This document shows, one piece after another, positions 33,195 to 44,807 of a stretch of DNA of 54,637 nt. This DNA is from Didymodactylos carnosus (taxonomy: Eukaryota > Rotifera > Eurotatoria > Philodinida > Philodinidae), in NCBI GenBank assembly GCA_905250885.1, contig CAJNOQ010000332.1, positions 1 through 54,637 of the forward strand, written 5' to 3'. The translations under genes were made by a program, and so were the position numbers. Each line of letters starts with the position of its first letter. The first letter of the stretch is position 1. The notes under the pieces are model-generated. The model made no database searches. It was given only the letters and a program-made list of their open reading frames with translations, and was not told where the DNA came from.

Positions 33195-36100
33195 CTAAAC
33201 AAATAATGAAAAAAAAAAAACATGAGTAGTCAAATTTTACCCATATAAAGTTATTTAATTGAGTTAGTAACACATCAACAACAAAGAAAGGAAGCGTATT
33301 CTAAAATTCTATTGAGAATCGATGAGAGAAATAACTAACTCTGAAAATATCGAATCAATTGCACAACTTCCATCATTTTAATTCATATACTTGAGTCTAT
33401 GTAGGTATAAAATTGATTTTATGTTTTTCACAAAAGTTTAAGAATACTATAGTAGATTTATTTCTCCTTGTATTTTGGAAGAATAAAGCTTAAAAATAAG
33501 AAAGTTGTCTGCTTATTCTAATTGTAAAGATACAGGACAAGTCATGCATCCTTTTAGATAAACGTAGCAGACTTTGTTTTGATCGACTCAAAAAGATAGT
33601 CTAGTATATATGTTGACCACAATGGATATTAATAAGTTTTATTTTTTCAGAAGAATCGTCTTAACTAATTTTTCTGCAAAATAAAAAAGAGTGATTTTCT
33701 ATCCTATCGAAAGTATTCTCACTTAATATGCGGTAAAAAGAGCAAGCGTACCAATATATATATAATAATATCGTAGGATAAATATTTACAAAAAAACAGC
33801 AGCAACAACAACGAATTTATAAAGCATTACATTCATGCGTACGAGTTTGAACACGTTTAATCGATTAATTATTACTAGCTGCACAACGCATGTCAGTATT
33901 TATTATTGTTAGTAAAATGATCTGAATATTTGAAGCATAACTTATGTAAAAAGAAAAGTTTATCTGTGGAGAAAAGACAAAGTGATGAAAACTTTATCTG
34001 CAGATAGATAGTGTGCTCTATTTTTTTGCCTAATGTTAATTATAGGCGAAACAAATATAACTTTCACATTGAACAATGGCAGCGATATCGATAAAAATTT
34101 TGGATCTATAATAAAACCAATACTGATATCTACCACTTTTTTCGAAAAATCTTTTTAGATTGACATGTTTGATTAATTTGATAACAACATAAGCAGCATG
34201 TAATAAGCGTAAGATAGGTTCAAATGCAACAAGAAGTAGCGCATCGAAATATATTTAAGCGTATTTGTATGAGTGTGTGTGTATGTGTATGTGTATATGT
34301 GTATGTGTGTGTGTGTGTACCTTTAGCTCGGCGATAGAAGAAAAAAGAAGAGAGTATAATAATCAACTAAATGGATCGCTCATTGTTTTGTTGATTGAAA
34401 TATGCATGAACTGATACGTCCCCATCAACATTTGAACGTACATTAATGCTAACATTTTCCTACAAAAACGATTATTGGTCTTATCAAAGTGTCATGCTCC
34501 TAATACTACTAGTTTGAAGAAAAAAAAAAATAATCAAAAATAAATAACTTACACTTGAATGTTTATTCTTATAATAATTATGTTCGAAATTACCTAATTG
34601 TGAATTTTCAGAAGAATCATTATTTAATGATGGTGAGTCAATATCGATTAATTTTAAAATAGGATTTTGATGATGACGATGATTTGTAGGTGTGATCGCT
34701 GATGCTGTTAATTCATTATCGTTTAAATGATTACGATGCTACAGAGATCAATAATAAACAAATAAATTAAAGCTCTAAACAAATCATAATTTACTAATAT
34801 CCCGCACCCGAGAACGCAATATTAGATATAAATCATAATTAAAATTAAACTTTCTTAACATATTTCATATGATAGAAATATATAATTGCCTCATTGTCCA
34901 CCATTTGATTTAGCGGATAAGCCTCATTACAACGCTCTGTGATTTAAAAATAGTCAATATCATACCCAATTACGTTGTTCACGTGTCGTTAAGAGACTCG
35001 TTAATGGTAAAAAACATGTCGGTAATGTTGCCGTTAATGGTGGATAACTGTGTGTTAACAATGGTTTCATAAATCTATAAAATAAAGACGACTGATATAA
35101 CGTTTTTTAGAACATGATAAAAATAATAATTACGAACATTCGATCAAAATGAGACCATTTTTTGAATAGCCAAGATGGTTTAATTGAACGTTGAGATTCT
35201 TTTCGTTCATTATTCAATATTACCTAGAATAGAGAAAGAAATGCAATATTAATTAAATATAAAAACTTGTATCGATGGTTATTAGTATCAAGTGTTTCAA
35301 ACATTAAATAATTAATTCAGTACACACACACACTCATCGCAAAATTTCATGCACAATATGGAAGCATGTGTTAAAAAAAATAGTTGTCGAAGTTAGTTTT
35401 ATGAATTTTTTCTTCTCTACCTTTTGTGATGAGTTAACAGACAAAGAATCGTCATCCATACCGCTTAACAGAGCGACATCATCTTGAGATGAACGCTATA
35501 AACACAAATATTATAATTTTAAGATATTCAAGCAATTGTTTGAGTAAAACAATGGAGCAAATGTTAAATAAGTCTTTTGCAATGAAAATAAATGCTCAAA
35601 AATATAAAGTACATTGTTTGTATAACGAAAAAAAAAATGAAATTATATTTGAAATACTATTCTCATATGTTTTAAACGAATTATATATAGAAAAATACGT
35701 ACACTTTTGTTCAATATTTGATATCTATCAGTACTCTCAATACTTGGTAGCTGTTCATTTTCATCTATCACATTAATACTAAATGAAGAATACATCGACA
35801 AATCTATTTTAAATATTGATGATCAAATTTTTATTTACCGAATTTTAAGCCATCTCAAAACCGGTGCTGTAAGAGTACCGTTGAACATCACAGTTAAAAT
35901 AACAATTACAGATGTTGTAGTATACATAAGTGATCTTGCGGCTGTAGAAACATTTCTTATTGCCAAAGCAAACGCAACAGCACCACGAAGACCTGTTAAA
36001 GAAGAATTAAAACGATCAATGCATATATCATACCATCCCATGTTTAAGTCTACAAACCGGAAAATATAATCATTAACTGCCATCTCCAACCAATGCGATT

Positions 36101-38131
36101 TGTTCTCGTAAAATTCAATAAAAATGATAGTAGAACAACAATTACTATTCTTGCAACAGCAATTGCAATCTGATAAAGAGACAAAAAAAAGAGGCTTAAT
36201 TAATGAAACAGATATAACAAACGAAAAGAAGATCATACGATTGCTGGTATAATGAATTTAATATCCCAACGATGATCACGAAATGTAAACATTGTCACTC
36301 CAATGTAAACAAAAATAAAATTTTCCGCAAGAAAATTAAACAGATCAAATAACTAAAAGAAGAGTTACACAATTTATAATTTATAATGAAATTCAATAAA
36401 AATTTACGTCTCGTGTTCTCTGTTTTGAATCGGGTGATAAATTATTGTACGTGTAGTGTGCTTGAAATATTCCACAAAATAATACAGCCACAATACCTAA
36501 ACAACAAAACATTCTCTAATATAGTTGATCAACAACTGAACAACGAATTTGTCTATACCTGTTAATCCAGCTGCTTCTGATGCTAAAAACGTACTATAGG
36601 ACATTAAAAGAAACAAGGCCGTCTCTAATAATGGAAAATCTTTGATATACGTAAATTTTGTCATCTAAACAATGTAAACATTTATTATTATTGAGTAAGT
36701 ATGAAATTATTTTTCATACCAATGCTGTTAGACAACCCATACCACTACCAATTGCAAATGAGCCAATAAATACAAAGAAAAAATTGCCTAACGATTTTAA
36801 CATAACAGCTTGATCAAATTTTCCCAGTACAGCACTAGCGACGTATTTATCAATTGAACTAAATAAAATGAAGAAATATTGATTTTAGAGACAGTAATTA
36901 GCAAGGCAACATTTACTTGGCAAGTACAAGACACACAGCATCATTTAACACACTTTCACCAAATATAATGGCATACAAATCAACATCAACATTTAGATCG
37001 TTGAATATAGCAAGAACAGTTACTAGAAAAGAAAGAATGGTACTTATATCACTAAAGGAATTAAGTGCAATTCTTACCCGGATCTGTTGCCGATATAATT
37101 GCACCAAAATATAACGAATCTGTAAACGAAAAATAATGTAATTCCTTCAAAAAATGAACAGCACCATAGATAATTGCTCTAAAACGGAAAAAAAGACTAT
37201 TACCACTGTGTTTTAGCTTTTAAGTAAATCTTACCCTGTTACGGCACACGCAATCGTTGTTCCTACGAGGGCAAACGTCAGTATCGCTCCCAAATTGCGA
37301 AAAAAATTTCGCTAAAACACGCATATACAATCATCATCGTTCATAAAAGAAGAAACGGTATCGACGGTCATTTAACATACCCTTTTCATACTATATCCAG
37401 CATGAAATATGATCGGTGGTAATATGATATTAAAAAATATTTCAGCATCAAATATAGCCTAGAAAAATTGTAAACATGTGTCGAATAAAGATTTTTTTCA
37501 TAATTTGCGTTTTTTACTCTTTCTTCATTGATAGGTAATGTCTCTTTCTGATATGGTCCCTTGAACGTATATAAATAAATTGCTGATGAATTCTGATCTC
37601 TACAACAAACAATCAAATAGAATGAATACAGTCATTTAAATTAGAAAATATATTATTGACTTACTCTAAATAAATTGAATTTGGAATTGTTTTTGATTGA
37701 AATGTGGTATTCATCGGCAAATTAAGTTTCATATGTTTTGATTTTGACGTGTTTGAATAACGAAGAATAGCGCCAATAATAAAACCTTTAAAATGCAACA
37801 AAATTATGTGTAACAGAATTTGGTAAAGTGCTTTTTATAAAACATTAGAATTAAATGTTGAAGAACTATGTGGGAGAGAAAACATTATCATAATTCGTAA
37901 TCCTGATCTATGCTTTTATAAAAAAAGTTAAAATTTACCATAAATTAATGCGAGACATGTTTCGTGTATATATCTAAAATTTCTTCGTTTAGCTATCCAA
38001 ATTGTTAATACGACAACGACCAATAATAAAGTAAATAATAATAGATTTAATGAATCAATTCGATGGACATTTGCTTGTAATTGTTCTTGATTACTTTCTA
38101 TTTCTTCAGCCCCTGATCCACTTGTGAACAT
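33132..38131 (-). CDS. Endosomal Na+(K+)/H+ exchanger, SLC9A6/7/9 (NHE6/7/9) type
   Basis: Coding exons (5' to 3'): 38131-37939, 37785-37665, 37599-37518, 37458-37381, 37311-37235, 37178-37078, 37022-36917, 36858-36720, 36664-36559, 36496-36408, 36352-36239, 36169-36058, 35992-35839, 35778-35703, 35495-35421, 35223-35138, 35074-34966, 34738-34553, then 34459-34367 or 33194-33132. All phases agree; 698 or 688 aa, close to human NHE6. The protein exchanges Na+ or K+ for H+ and alkalinises endosomes. Seen: [11 protein letters not shown] and the first helices (about 23-60), [16 protein letters not shown] (about 140-155), [17 protein letters not shown] (about 208-223), GESVLNDAV with the catalytic Asn-Asp pair (about 240-248), [12 protein letters not shown] (about 370-380), [13 protein letters not shown] (about 439-450), and the tail signature [17 protein letters not shown] (about 572-588). 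No critical residue is missing. Introns are 50-100 bp except around the last exons. Confidence 0.93.
34268..34320. repeat. TG/TATG microsatellite
   Basis: GTGTGTGT with TATG interruptions, lying between the two candidate last exons of the NHE gene. In transcripts on the minus strand it would read as a CA tract, which can bind hnRNP L-type splicing factors in animals. Confidence 0.85.
34367..34459 (-). CDS. Proximal candidate last exon of the NHE
   Basis: After exon 18 (ending 34553, donor GTAAGT) the first good acceptor (TTTTTGTAG) opens a 31-codon phase-0 exon that codes [14 protein letters not shown] ... and ends in TAG at 34367. Codon use looks normal. It competes with the distal exon 33194-33132. 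It may be the constitutive end, or one of two alternative C-termini. Confidence 0.6.
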   Translation of the reverse strand, partial: ENVSINVRSNVDGDVSVHAYFNQQNNERSI

Positions 38132-39235
38132 AATAATAAAAAATTATACACAATAAATAGGCATGAAAATAAATAAATAAGAGAGATCTGACTGATCGAT
38201 CAAAAAAGAGTATATAATTAAGGTAAAAAATAATTTATAAAAGAAACGAGAGAAAAAGTGAGTATTTTGTTGGTATGCAAGATATTTATAAGGAAGAGAA
38301 AAATATCTAAAATACGTTCATACCAAAATATTTTAACATATGGTAATCTATTGGAGAGGAAAAACCCGCATATCTGCTAATCTAATTTGACTCAATATAA
38401 ACAATATAGAGAAAGAATTATTTTAGCGCTCCGTTCATGTCAAACTCAAAGAAAAACGATGAACTGATACTTTGAAAGTTGCCTACATGCACCATCAGTA
38501 ATAATTATCGATGCATAAAAGATTGTGGTGTTGAAAAAACTTATAGTTATCTTGGTAAACGCAAGAACGCTCATATATACGCTTTATCTCTCTAACTAGC
38601 AGTGATTCTGGTCACAAGAATAGCCTTTTCCTGAAGTTTTGATTTTCTGTCAGAACTTAAAGTTTTGCCATCACTTTTCGTCGAGAAAAAAATGTTCACT
38701 CTAGTCCCTTTTTTTGCCTCAGTGTGTAGATATCGAAAAAATTCTGATTATTATTGATACGCTATTGGCTCAAACAGATTGCAATGTACAAGTTTGAAAA
38801 ATCTATTTTGTTTTCTTTCTGACCAAAAATCAATTCGGAATTCTGGTCAGTAGTACTTAACATCAGACTCTTCAAACATTTGTCGATAAAACTTCTTATA
38901 AATACTGGATTTACTTATTGCCGTCTAACTTGCTGATAATTCCGTCTATCCTTAACGATACTTCTATTTACGTATTCATCATTTTTTTTTGTAACTCACA
39001 TTTTAACGTACGACGTTTGAACGTATCACAGTTAACATACAGTAATAATCTTTGCACTACAGTAGGCTAGCATTAAAAGTATGTGAGATACAACATAGTT
39101 AAGATACACAGCATTTGAGTCAAACAAAGAATATCGATGAAACTTGAGATTAACTTCTTCTGAAAAAAAAACTGTCTCTGTAACAAACTGTTTCATGTTC
39201 AAAATCATTTCTACTACAATTCGGATGTGTCTTAC

Positions 39236-39407
39236 CGTTGATTGTTTTAAAATCTTTTTTTCCATCCACAACTAATTCGTTAATAGTATTGACCATTTTT
39301 TCAAAAATATTCAATTGGCTATCGTTATCGTCAACGTTTGCGATTGTCATATTCATACTGCTATTATTGTCAAAACTATAATATTTTGGATTTAACGTTG
39401 AATTCAT
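39236..39407 (-). CDS. Possible upstream coding exon of the NHE
   Basis: An ATG at 39407 opens 57 codons, MNSTLNPKYYSFDN ..., rich in Asn, Ser and Asp with NNSS and NMT sequons, ending at a consensus donor (AACG/GTAAGAC, phase 1). A phase-matched acceptor exists inside NHE exon 1 (AAG/AAATAG at about 38103), which would replace the first residues [10 protein letters not shown]. The intron would be 1.13 kb. It could equally be a small separate gene. Nothing in the sequence resembles a known family. Confidence 0.3.
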
Positions 39408-41658
39408 GAGAAATACTATCAACTATCGATTAATCAATAGAAAATTGCTTACGATAAATTTTCAAAAAATAAAACTAAACTTATATAGTTTACAGGACAA
39501 CATATGCTATTAATTTCTTTTTTTATGTTGATTTTTTTCTTTTTTTTATTGTCTCTAATTTGTTCTTATTGTTAGTAAAAAATAGATTACTCTAATAGGT
39601 TCTCTCTTTCTCATTTATGGTTTTAGCATGTGGCTACTTTTCACATAGAATACAAGGTTTTTGGATTTCATATCACGAATAAACTATAAGTGTCGCACAA
39701 TGAAAACGACGAAGAACACTGTAATACATCGTCTAATTCTATTATACAACGGTTTACTTTAGTTTTGAACAAAAAAAAAAACGTACGAAGAAATCAACGA
39801 TTTTTTAATTCATTTCCACTTTTCGCATTTTCAAGGTCGTGCATCACGAGAATGCAAAAAATAACCTGCATTAATAGATTCTATTTTCTGAATTGATTCT
39901 TTCAATTCTCTCCCCTTTTCTGTGTCATTTTGAAAATATAAAATTTTGATACATGTGTCGCGCATTTCTGGCTGTATTAAAGTAGAATATCTACTATTTC
40001 TTAGGTTTTTCTACTATTCAATGGGAGATTCATATTACATGAACAGAATGGAAACACGGTGCATTACATTGACAAATATTTTTTTATTCCAATACAGTTA
40101 CACAGCAGTTCACATTTTTATAAACGGACGATCAGGCACAACAATGTAAAGTGTTCAGAAACGACACACTTTAGAAAGTTGCAACATTGCATGACTATAT
40201 GCATACTAGAAACGTAAAAATAATTATGACGTTTCAAAAACAAAACTCTCAAAACCATTTGCAAAAAGATCTGAAACATCAAACAATCATCAAAATACTT
40301 TTTCGTTATTCTTTATTCAAATACAAATAAACAGTAATAATAATAATAGAACGACAGTTGGTCAAAACGAAAAGTTTTACGATTGTATAGAAAAAAAAAA
40401 TACGAAACTGCTCTATATCTCGTTATTGTCATACACAAAAGTAATTGCGTGTTCATAGTACAAATCAGCCATCTATTTAACGAAATCATTAACATTTACG
40501 GACTACATGTGATTTTTTACGGCCTAAAAGACACAAAAAACATTCACATTAAGAGCAGATGAAAAGATATAAATCGAAGAAAAGTAAAACGCCCTTACCA
40601 CAATAATTTATAAGATCAAGTATTTGTCGAGACGATACCGATTACAGGTGATTAGTCAAGTCATTTCGATCAACAAGACATGACATAATTCTTTAATATT
40701 GTTCATGTGTAATTACAACATATTTGGCTTTGTTGCAATTCATCAGATTGCTGTTTAATTTAATAACATTTTAAAATATTCATCAGTACAATATTCCATT
40801 CTTCAATATGCAATCGAATTTCATATAGAATATCGAATGAGGTTACGGTAGCACATATGAGCATTGGATATTGTTGTGATACTATCGATTAAATCTTCCT
40901 TGAAATTTGATTTAATCTTACCAGTGATCTTGAATTTATTATTTGTGAACTACTGGTATTGCTTTTTTATACTTTAATTTCCAATGTTTTTCTAGGCAGT
41001 CTTTTGAACAACGATGAACATTTTCATGTTGATCCACAAATACTAAGCGGTAGGCTGTGTTAAAAACAACTCTGACGACGAAAAGACATACAATAAATTG
41101 TAACTGTGATCATATAATTCACACTTGAATGCCATTAGAAGATGTCATTCGAGCTGAAAACGAAAATCTTTCAAAAAGACGTTCATATTAGAGAAAAAAA
41201 ACGCAGTAACAATTAACTATTTGCTAATTTGAACGCTACAAAACTACAATCTCTTGCGATTGGCTCAGTTTAAGCCAATAATAAAGAAAGACGGCCCAGC
41301 TACGAAACATCTTTGTCTTACTGTACTGCACTAATTACCCATGCGAATCTAATCAACGTTGTTAAAAACAAAGCAAAAAGCAGCACGAAAAACCAAACAT
41401 TTTGATAACTCTGGTCCACTTTTCCTGGAAAAATCTCCAGGTAGTCCCTGAAAAAAAACCCGCAGAGAGTTTAGAGGGAGTCCCTACGGATTTCATAGGG
41501 AGTTCCCCAAAACGAATAAATGCTGAATTCGACAAGTTTCAGACGGAAGCAGTTACGCTTATATAAAAAAAGAAAGAAATTAATCTAAAAAAAGAGATGT
41601 TCCTGTTTAAATTTTAACGTTTTATATACTTCTGCAGACGCAAAACAAAACGGTAATT

Positions 41659-41833
41659 CAGGCCCGTAGCCAGGATTTTGCTAAAGGGATGCACTATAGA
41701 TGTAAATCGATATATCGGTTTTCTTGCATTTTGTTTTTTGGTTGTACCGGTTCTGATTCCTAGCAGTTAAATAGCAATTTTTACTTATGGGGTGTGCCCG
41801 GACACAACGGGCACCCCTCTGGCTACGGGCCTG
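41659..41833. mobile_element. hAT-like MITE
   Basis: Ends are CAGGCCCGTAGCCAG and a perfect 15-bp complement, CTGGCTACGGGCCTG. The total is 175 bp, the same size as the hAT-type MITE at 23402. The flanking octamers CGGTAATT and CGGTGGCT agree at only five positions, so the target duplication is uncertain. A GTGCCC/GGGCAC hairpin lies near the right end. Confidence 0.75.
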
Positions 41834-41876
41834 CGGTGGCTCCATTTTAGGTGATATTACAGTAAGGTACAAGAAA

Positions 41877-42428
41877 CCCTAGTCGGGACACCCGACAAAA
41901 CTACCATGGGATTCCTGTTCCTGGATCCTGTGGGACTCCCATGGGACTTTCGAGTACCACGATTGTCCTCAGGATTCCTTTGAAAGATCCACGCGATAGA
42001 GGTCTGCGGGACTTTTTACGGAATAGGGAACCAAACTTCGTGGGACTGGGACCTAGAGATCTGCGGAACGGTCCCAGTCCCACGAGACTTTTAATGCGAC
42101 TGGGGCCAGGTTTTTTTGAAAATAGTCTTGTATGGAGCATAAAAATTTCTTAGTTTCAATTTTGCGAGAAAGAACTCATAGAAAATTCGACTTTCAAACT
42201 ATCAGCGCTACTTTGACAAAATATTTACCGGACCGGAACCAAAAATTTTTTTCTTCACGGAATCGGAACGGAACCGTGACCAAACTTCATGGGACCGGAA
42301 CGAGACCGTGGCCAAACTTTATGGGACCGTGACCAAAAATGTTTGGTCCCGCAGACCTTTACCACCTGATCCCACAGGATCCCGGAACAGGAGTCCGGTG
42401 GGACTTTTGTCGGAAGTCTTGACTAGGG
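41877..42428. mobile_element. GC-rich foldback with GGGACC words
   Basis: The ends are CCCTAGTCGGGAC and the complement of GACTAGGG, and the arms stay alignable for 60-80 bp (CCGACAAAA, CCTGTTCC-GGATCCTGTGGGA). The centre repeats GGGACCG-GAAC and GACCAAA-like words, including a palindrome of GTGGGACTGGGACC type (42040-42090). It begins 43 bp after the hAT-like MITE. Short frames across it reflect composition only. Confidence 0.75.
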
Positions 42429-44628
42429 CAAGACGACCCTCAATCAATATTTGAATTTTTTTTCACAGAAAATAATTTTTAAAAATCTTAAATTGACTTT
42501 TTCCTATTTAGTTCGATGAGCTGTATGCAACCATGTCATACAATAAAACGAAATTGCTCAATTTTCTCAAATCTTGAGTTTCCGGCAGCTTACATTATAA
42601 AAAAAATGTATTTTCGTGCAGTAGAATGAATAGTTGTAAATCCTAGCAAGCTATGATAACCAGACTGTTTTTTGGTAACACTATTGCTGTTCGTCATCTG
42701 GCTATGAAGAAATTCAATTATTCTTTTACATTTATTTGTACAATTTCGATTTTCCATTGATAAGTTGATCAATCCACCATTCAATGAAAAACATTTCAAG
42801 GTGTAAAAGGTTGTATTTCTTTATAACAGTATATGCTGAATCCGATGAACATGTTAAAAATGGATATCTTTCTATCAACGTTTTTACGAGCCTGTAATCG
42901 TCTCTTAAATTCTTTCTCTTCTCCAAAACTTTCACTCAGCTTTTAAAATTATACTTAAGGTAGTCCAAAAATTCTTTTTGTGTGGCAAGTTCCCTTACAT
43001 GTAGCCAAACATTTTTGACTGCTCATACATGCCGTATTGCTTCGCTGTGTAATTCAAGTCAAAGTTCATGTACTTCGATGGGAGAAAAGTTACGAATCTC
43101 TTAATTTTTTGTTGTTGCTATATACTCCTCTGACCATCAGAACAAAAAAATGAATACCTTTAAACAGTGCAGCAATAATCTAAACTTTATTAAATTGTTT
43201 TATTAATTGTTCCTTAGGTGTTTGTTTTCAGTACAGTTTCTCAGATAACTACTATACGTGTAGTACCAGCAGTTTCAAAATACAGTGGAGTCTCATTTAT
43301 TAAATAACTTTTTATTAGAAACAGATAAAATCATGCGGTTTTTGCCATTGAAAAGAAAAAATATTTTGCTATGAAATGATGATAAAAATCAAGTCTAAGT
43401 ACCCCCTGCAGATGGTGTATCTAATCCATCTTTCAAAGAGTTGACCGCCAGACCATGTAGATTAAATGAATTCCAAATCTAAATTTAGTCGTTCGATAGC
43501 TTAGAGAGTAACCTACAATTCTATGATAGCCCCATCTCTTCAGTTAACATGGTTCAGGAGCTACATCGGTTCTCCGAAGAGATGCCTCTCTGGCTCCCGG
43601 TGAGTCTGGTAATCTTAGAAACATATCGCACATAGGCTATCGTCCATCCTGAACAACGTGGCAATGTCTCTTTTCTTCACGGAGTTCTATCGGTCCAAAA
43701 TGGATGAAACTTTGAAGTCACAGTAATTTTGGACTGTTGTATCATTTATCGCACCGAAAAATGCAAAAAGAACGGGTTTAAACCAAAAAAGGTTTACGGT
43801 AGACCTCTTCAAAAATGAAAGGCCAAATTTTTCACAAAAACCACAGTTTTCACATTCTCGGCTTATAAATCATGTGAAACTGAGTTGAAACTGAGGATTC
43901 GAACGTTTTATGAGCTAATCGAAACGAATTTCATTTTTTCATGTTCTTCATGTTGACCACTTTGGGAAGGATTTCAGTTAGATTGTTGGCGTCCACCTAC
44001 CAGTTCATTTTGTTTATCACGAAAAATTCAAGAAGCAAAAAAGGCTTGGAGTATGAAGTAAGATTCTAATAGCTTCTAGTTAGAATGAAATTTTACTCAG
44101 TTTTCGACGGAATTTCATGTACAAAGAAGCGTAGCATGAGCGGCTGTTTACTTTACTGCGCTAAGGAATTTGCAACATGACTACTGAGAAAATTTCTCAT
44201 TCGGGAAAGATATATCTTTTCTTTGTGAAAGTATTGAATCTTATTTCTCGATATTACACGAAAATACATAAAAATGCAGGGGCATATACCCATACTCGTT
44301 TTAAATTTACGATAATTCCTCCGTTTTCGTCGAGTATCTATTGTTTTTCAAGTATAAATAGATTTATTAGTCTTATATATGATTGTTTCATCATGGTTAA
44401 TAGTCGTGACTTTCTTAGCAGTTTCCAAATTATAATAAATTATAATATTTACCTTTTATCTTTTCGCTGTAAGAGATCAAATAAAAATATGTCGACCAGA
44501 GAGAGACTGAATGAATTTTAAAGCATAGAATAAACATCTAAGGGACAAATAGTAAAACAATTTAATAAGGTTTAGATTAGATAATGAACATATGTATAAA
44601 GAAATGAATAAAACCGATATTGAGTCTT

Positions 44629-44807
44629 CCTATTGCGGGGAATTTGCGCACTTTTACAAAAAATAGTTGGAACTCTTTTTGTCAAAGTTCTCAATATTTT
44701 GCAAGTATTTTGAAAAAAGAAAATGTTTGCAAATTTGTGCGTGAAAATGATTTAATCAAAAAAATTGCGTATTTTTGACACAAAGTTCCCACATTTCTCG
44801 CAATAGG
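44629..44807. mobile_element. Probable MITE with CCTATTGCG ends
   Basis: The 9-bp perfect inverted ends CCTATTGCG and CGCAATAGG are followed by imperfectly matched arms (GGGAA-x-TTTG and complement). The 179-bp body has no ORF. The similarity TTGAG before the left end and CTCAA after the right end extends the inverted repeat slightly. A weak but consistent case. Confidence 0.5.

Noticed and set aside
35489..35776. 95-codon plus-strand open frame
   Set aside because: It lies antisense to NHE introns and exons and has no independent signal.
41901..42153. Overlapping frames on both strands rich in Gly, Pro and Arg
   Set aside because: They mirror the GGGACC repeats of the foldback and are not proteins.
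42590..42935. Two overlapping minus-strand frames that look like one frameshifted protein
   Set aside because: No family motif could be recognised. Kept only as a possible relic in the regional note.
44177..44521. 114-codon plus-strand open frame
   Set aside because: Low-complexity AT-rich composition, no domain, no splice context and no conserved pattern. Probably chance in a gene desert.
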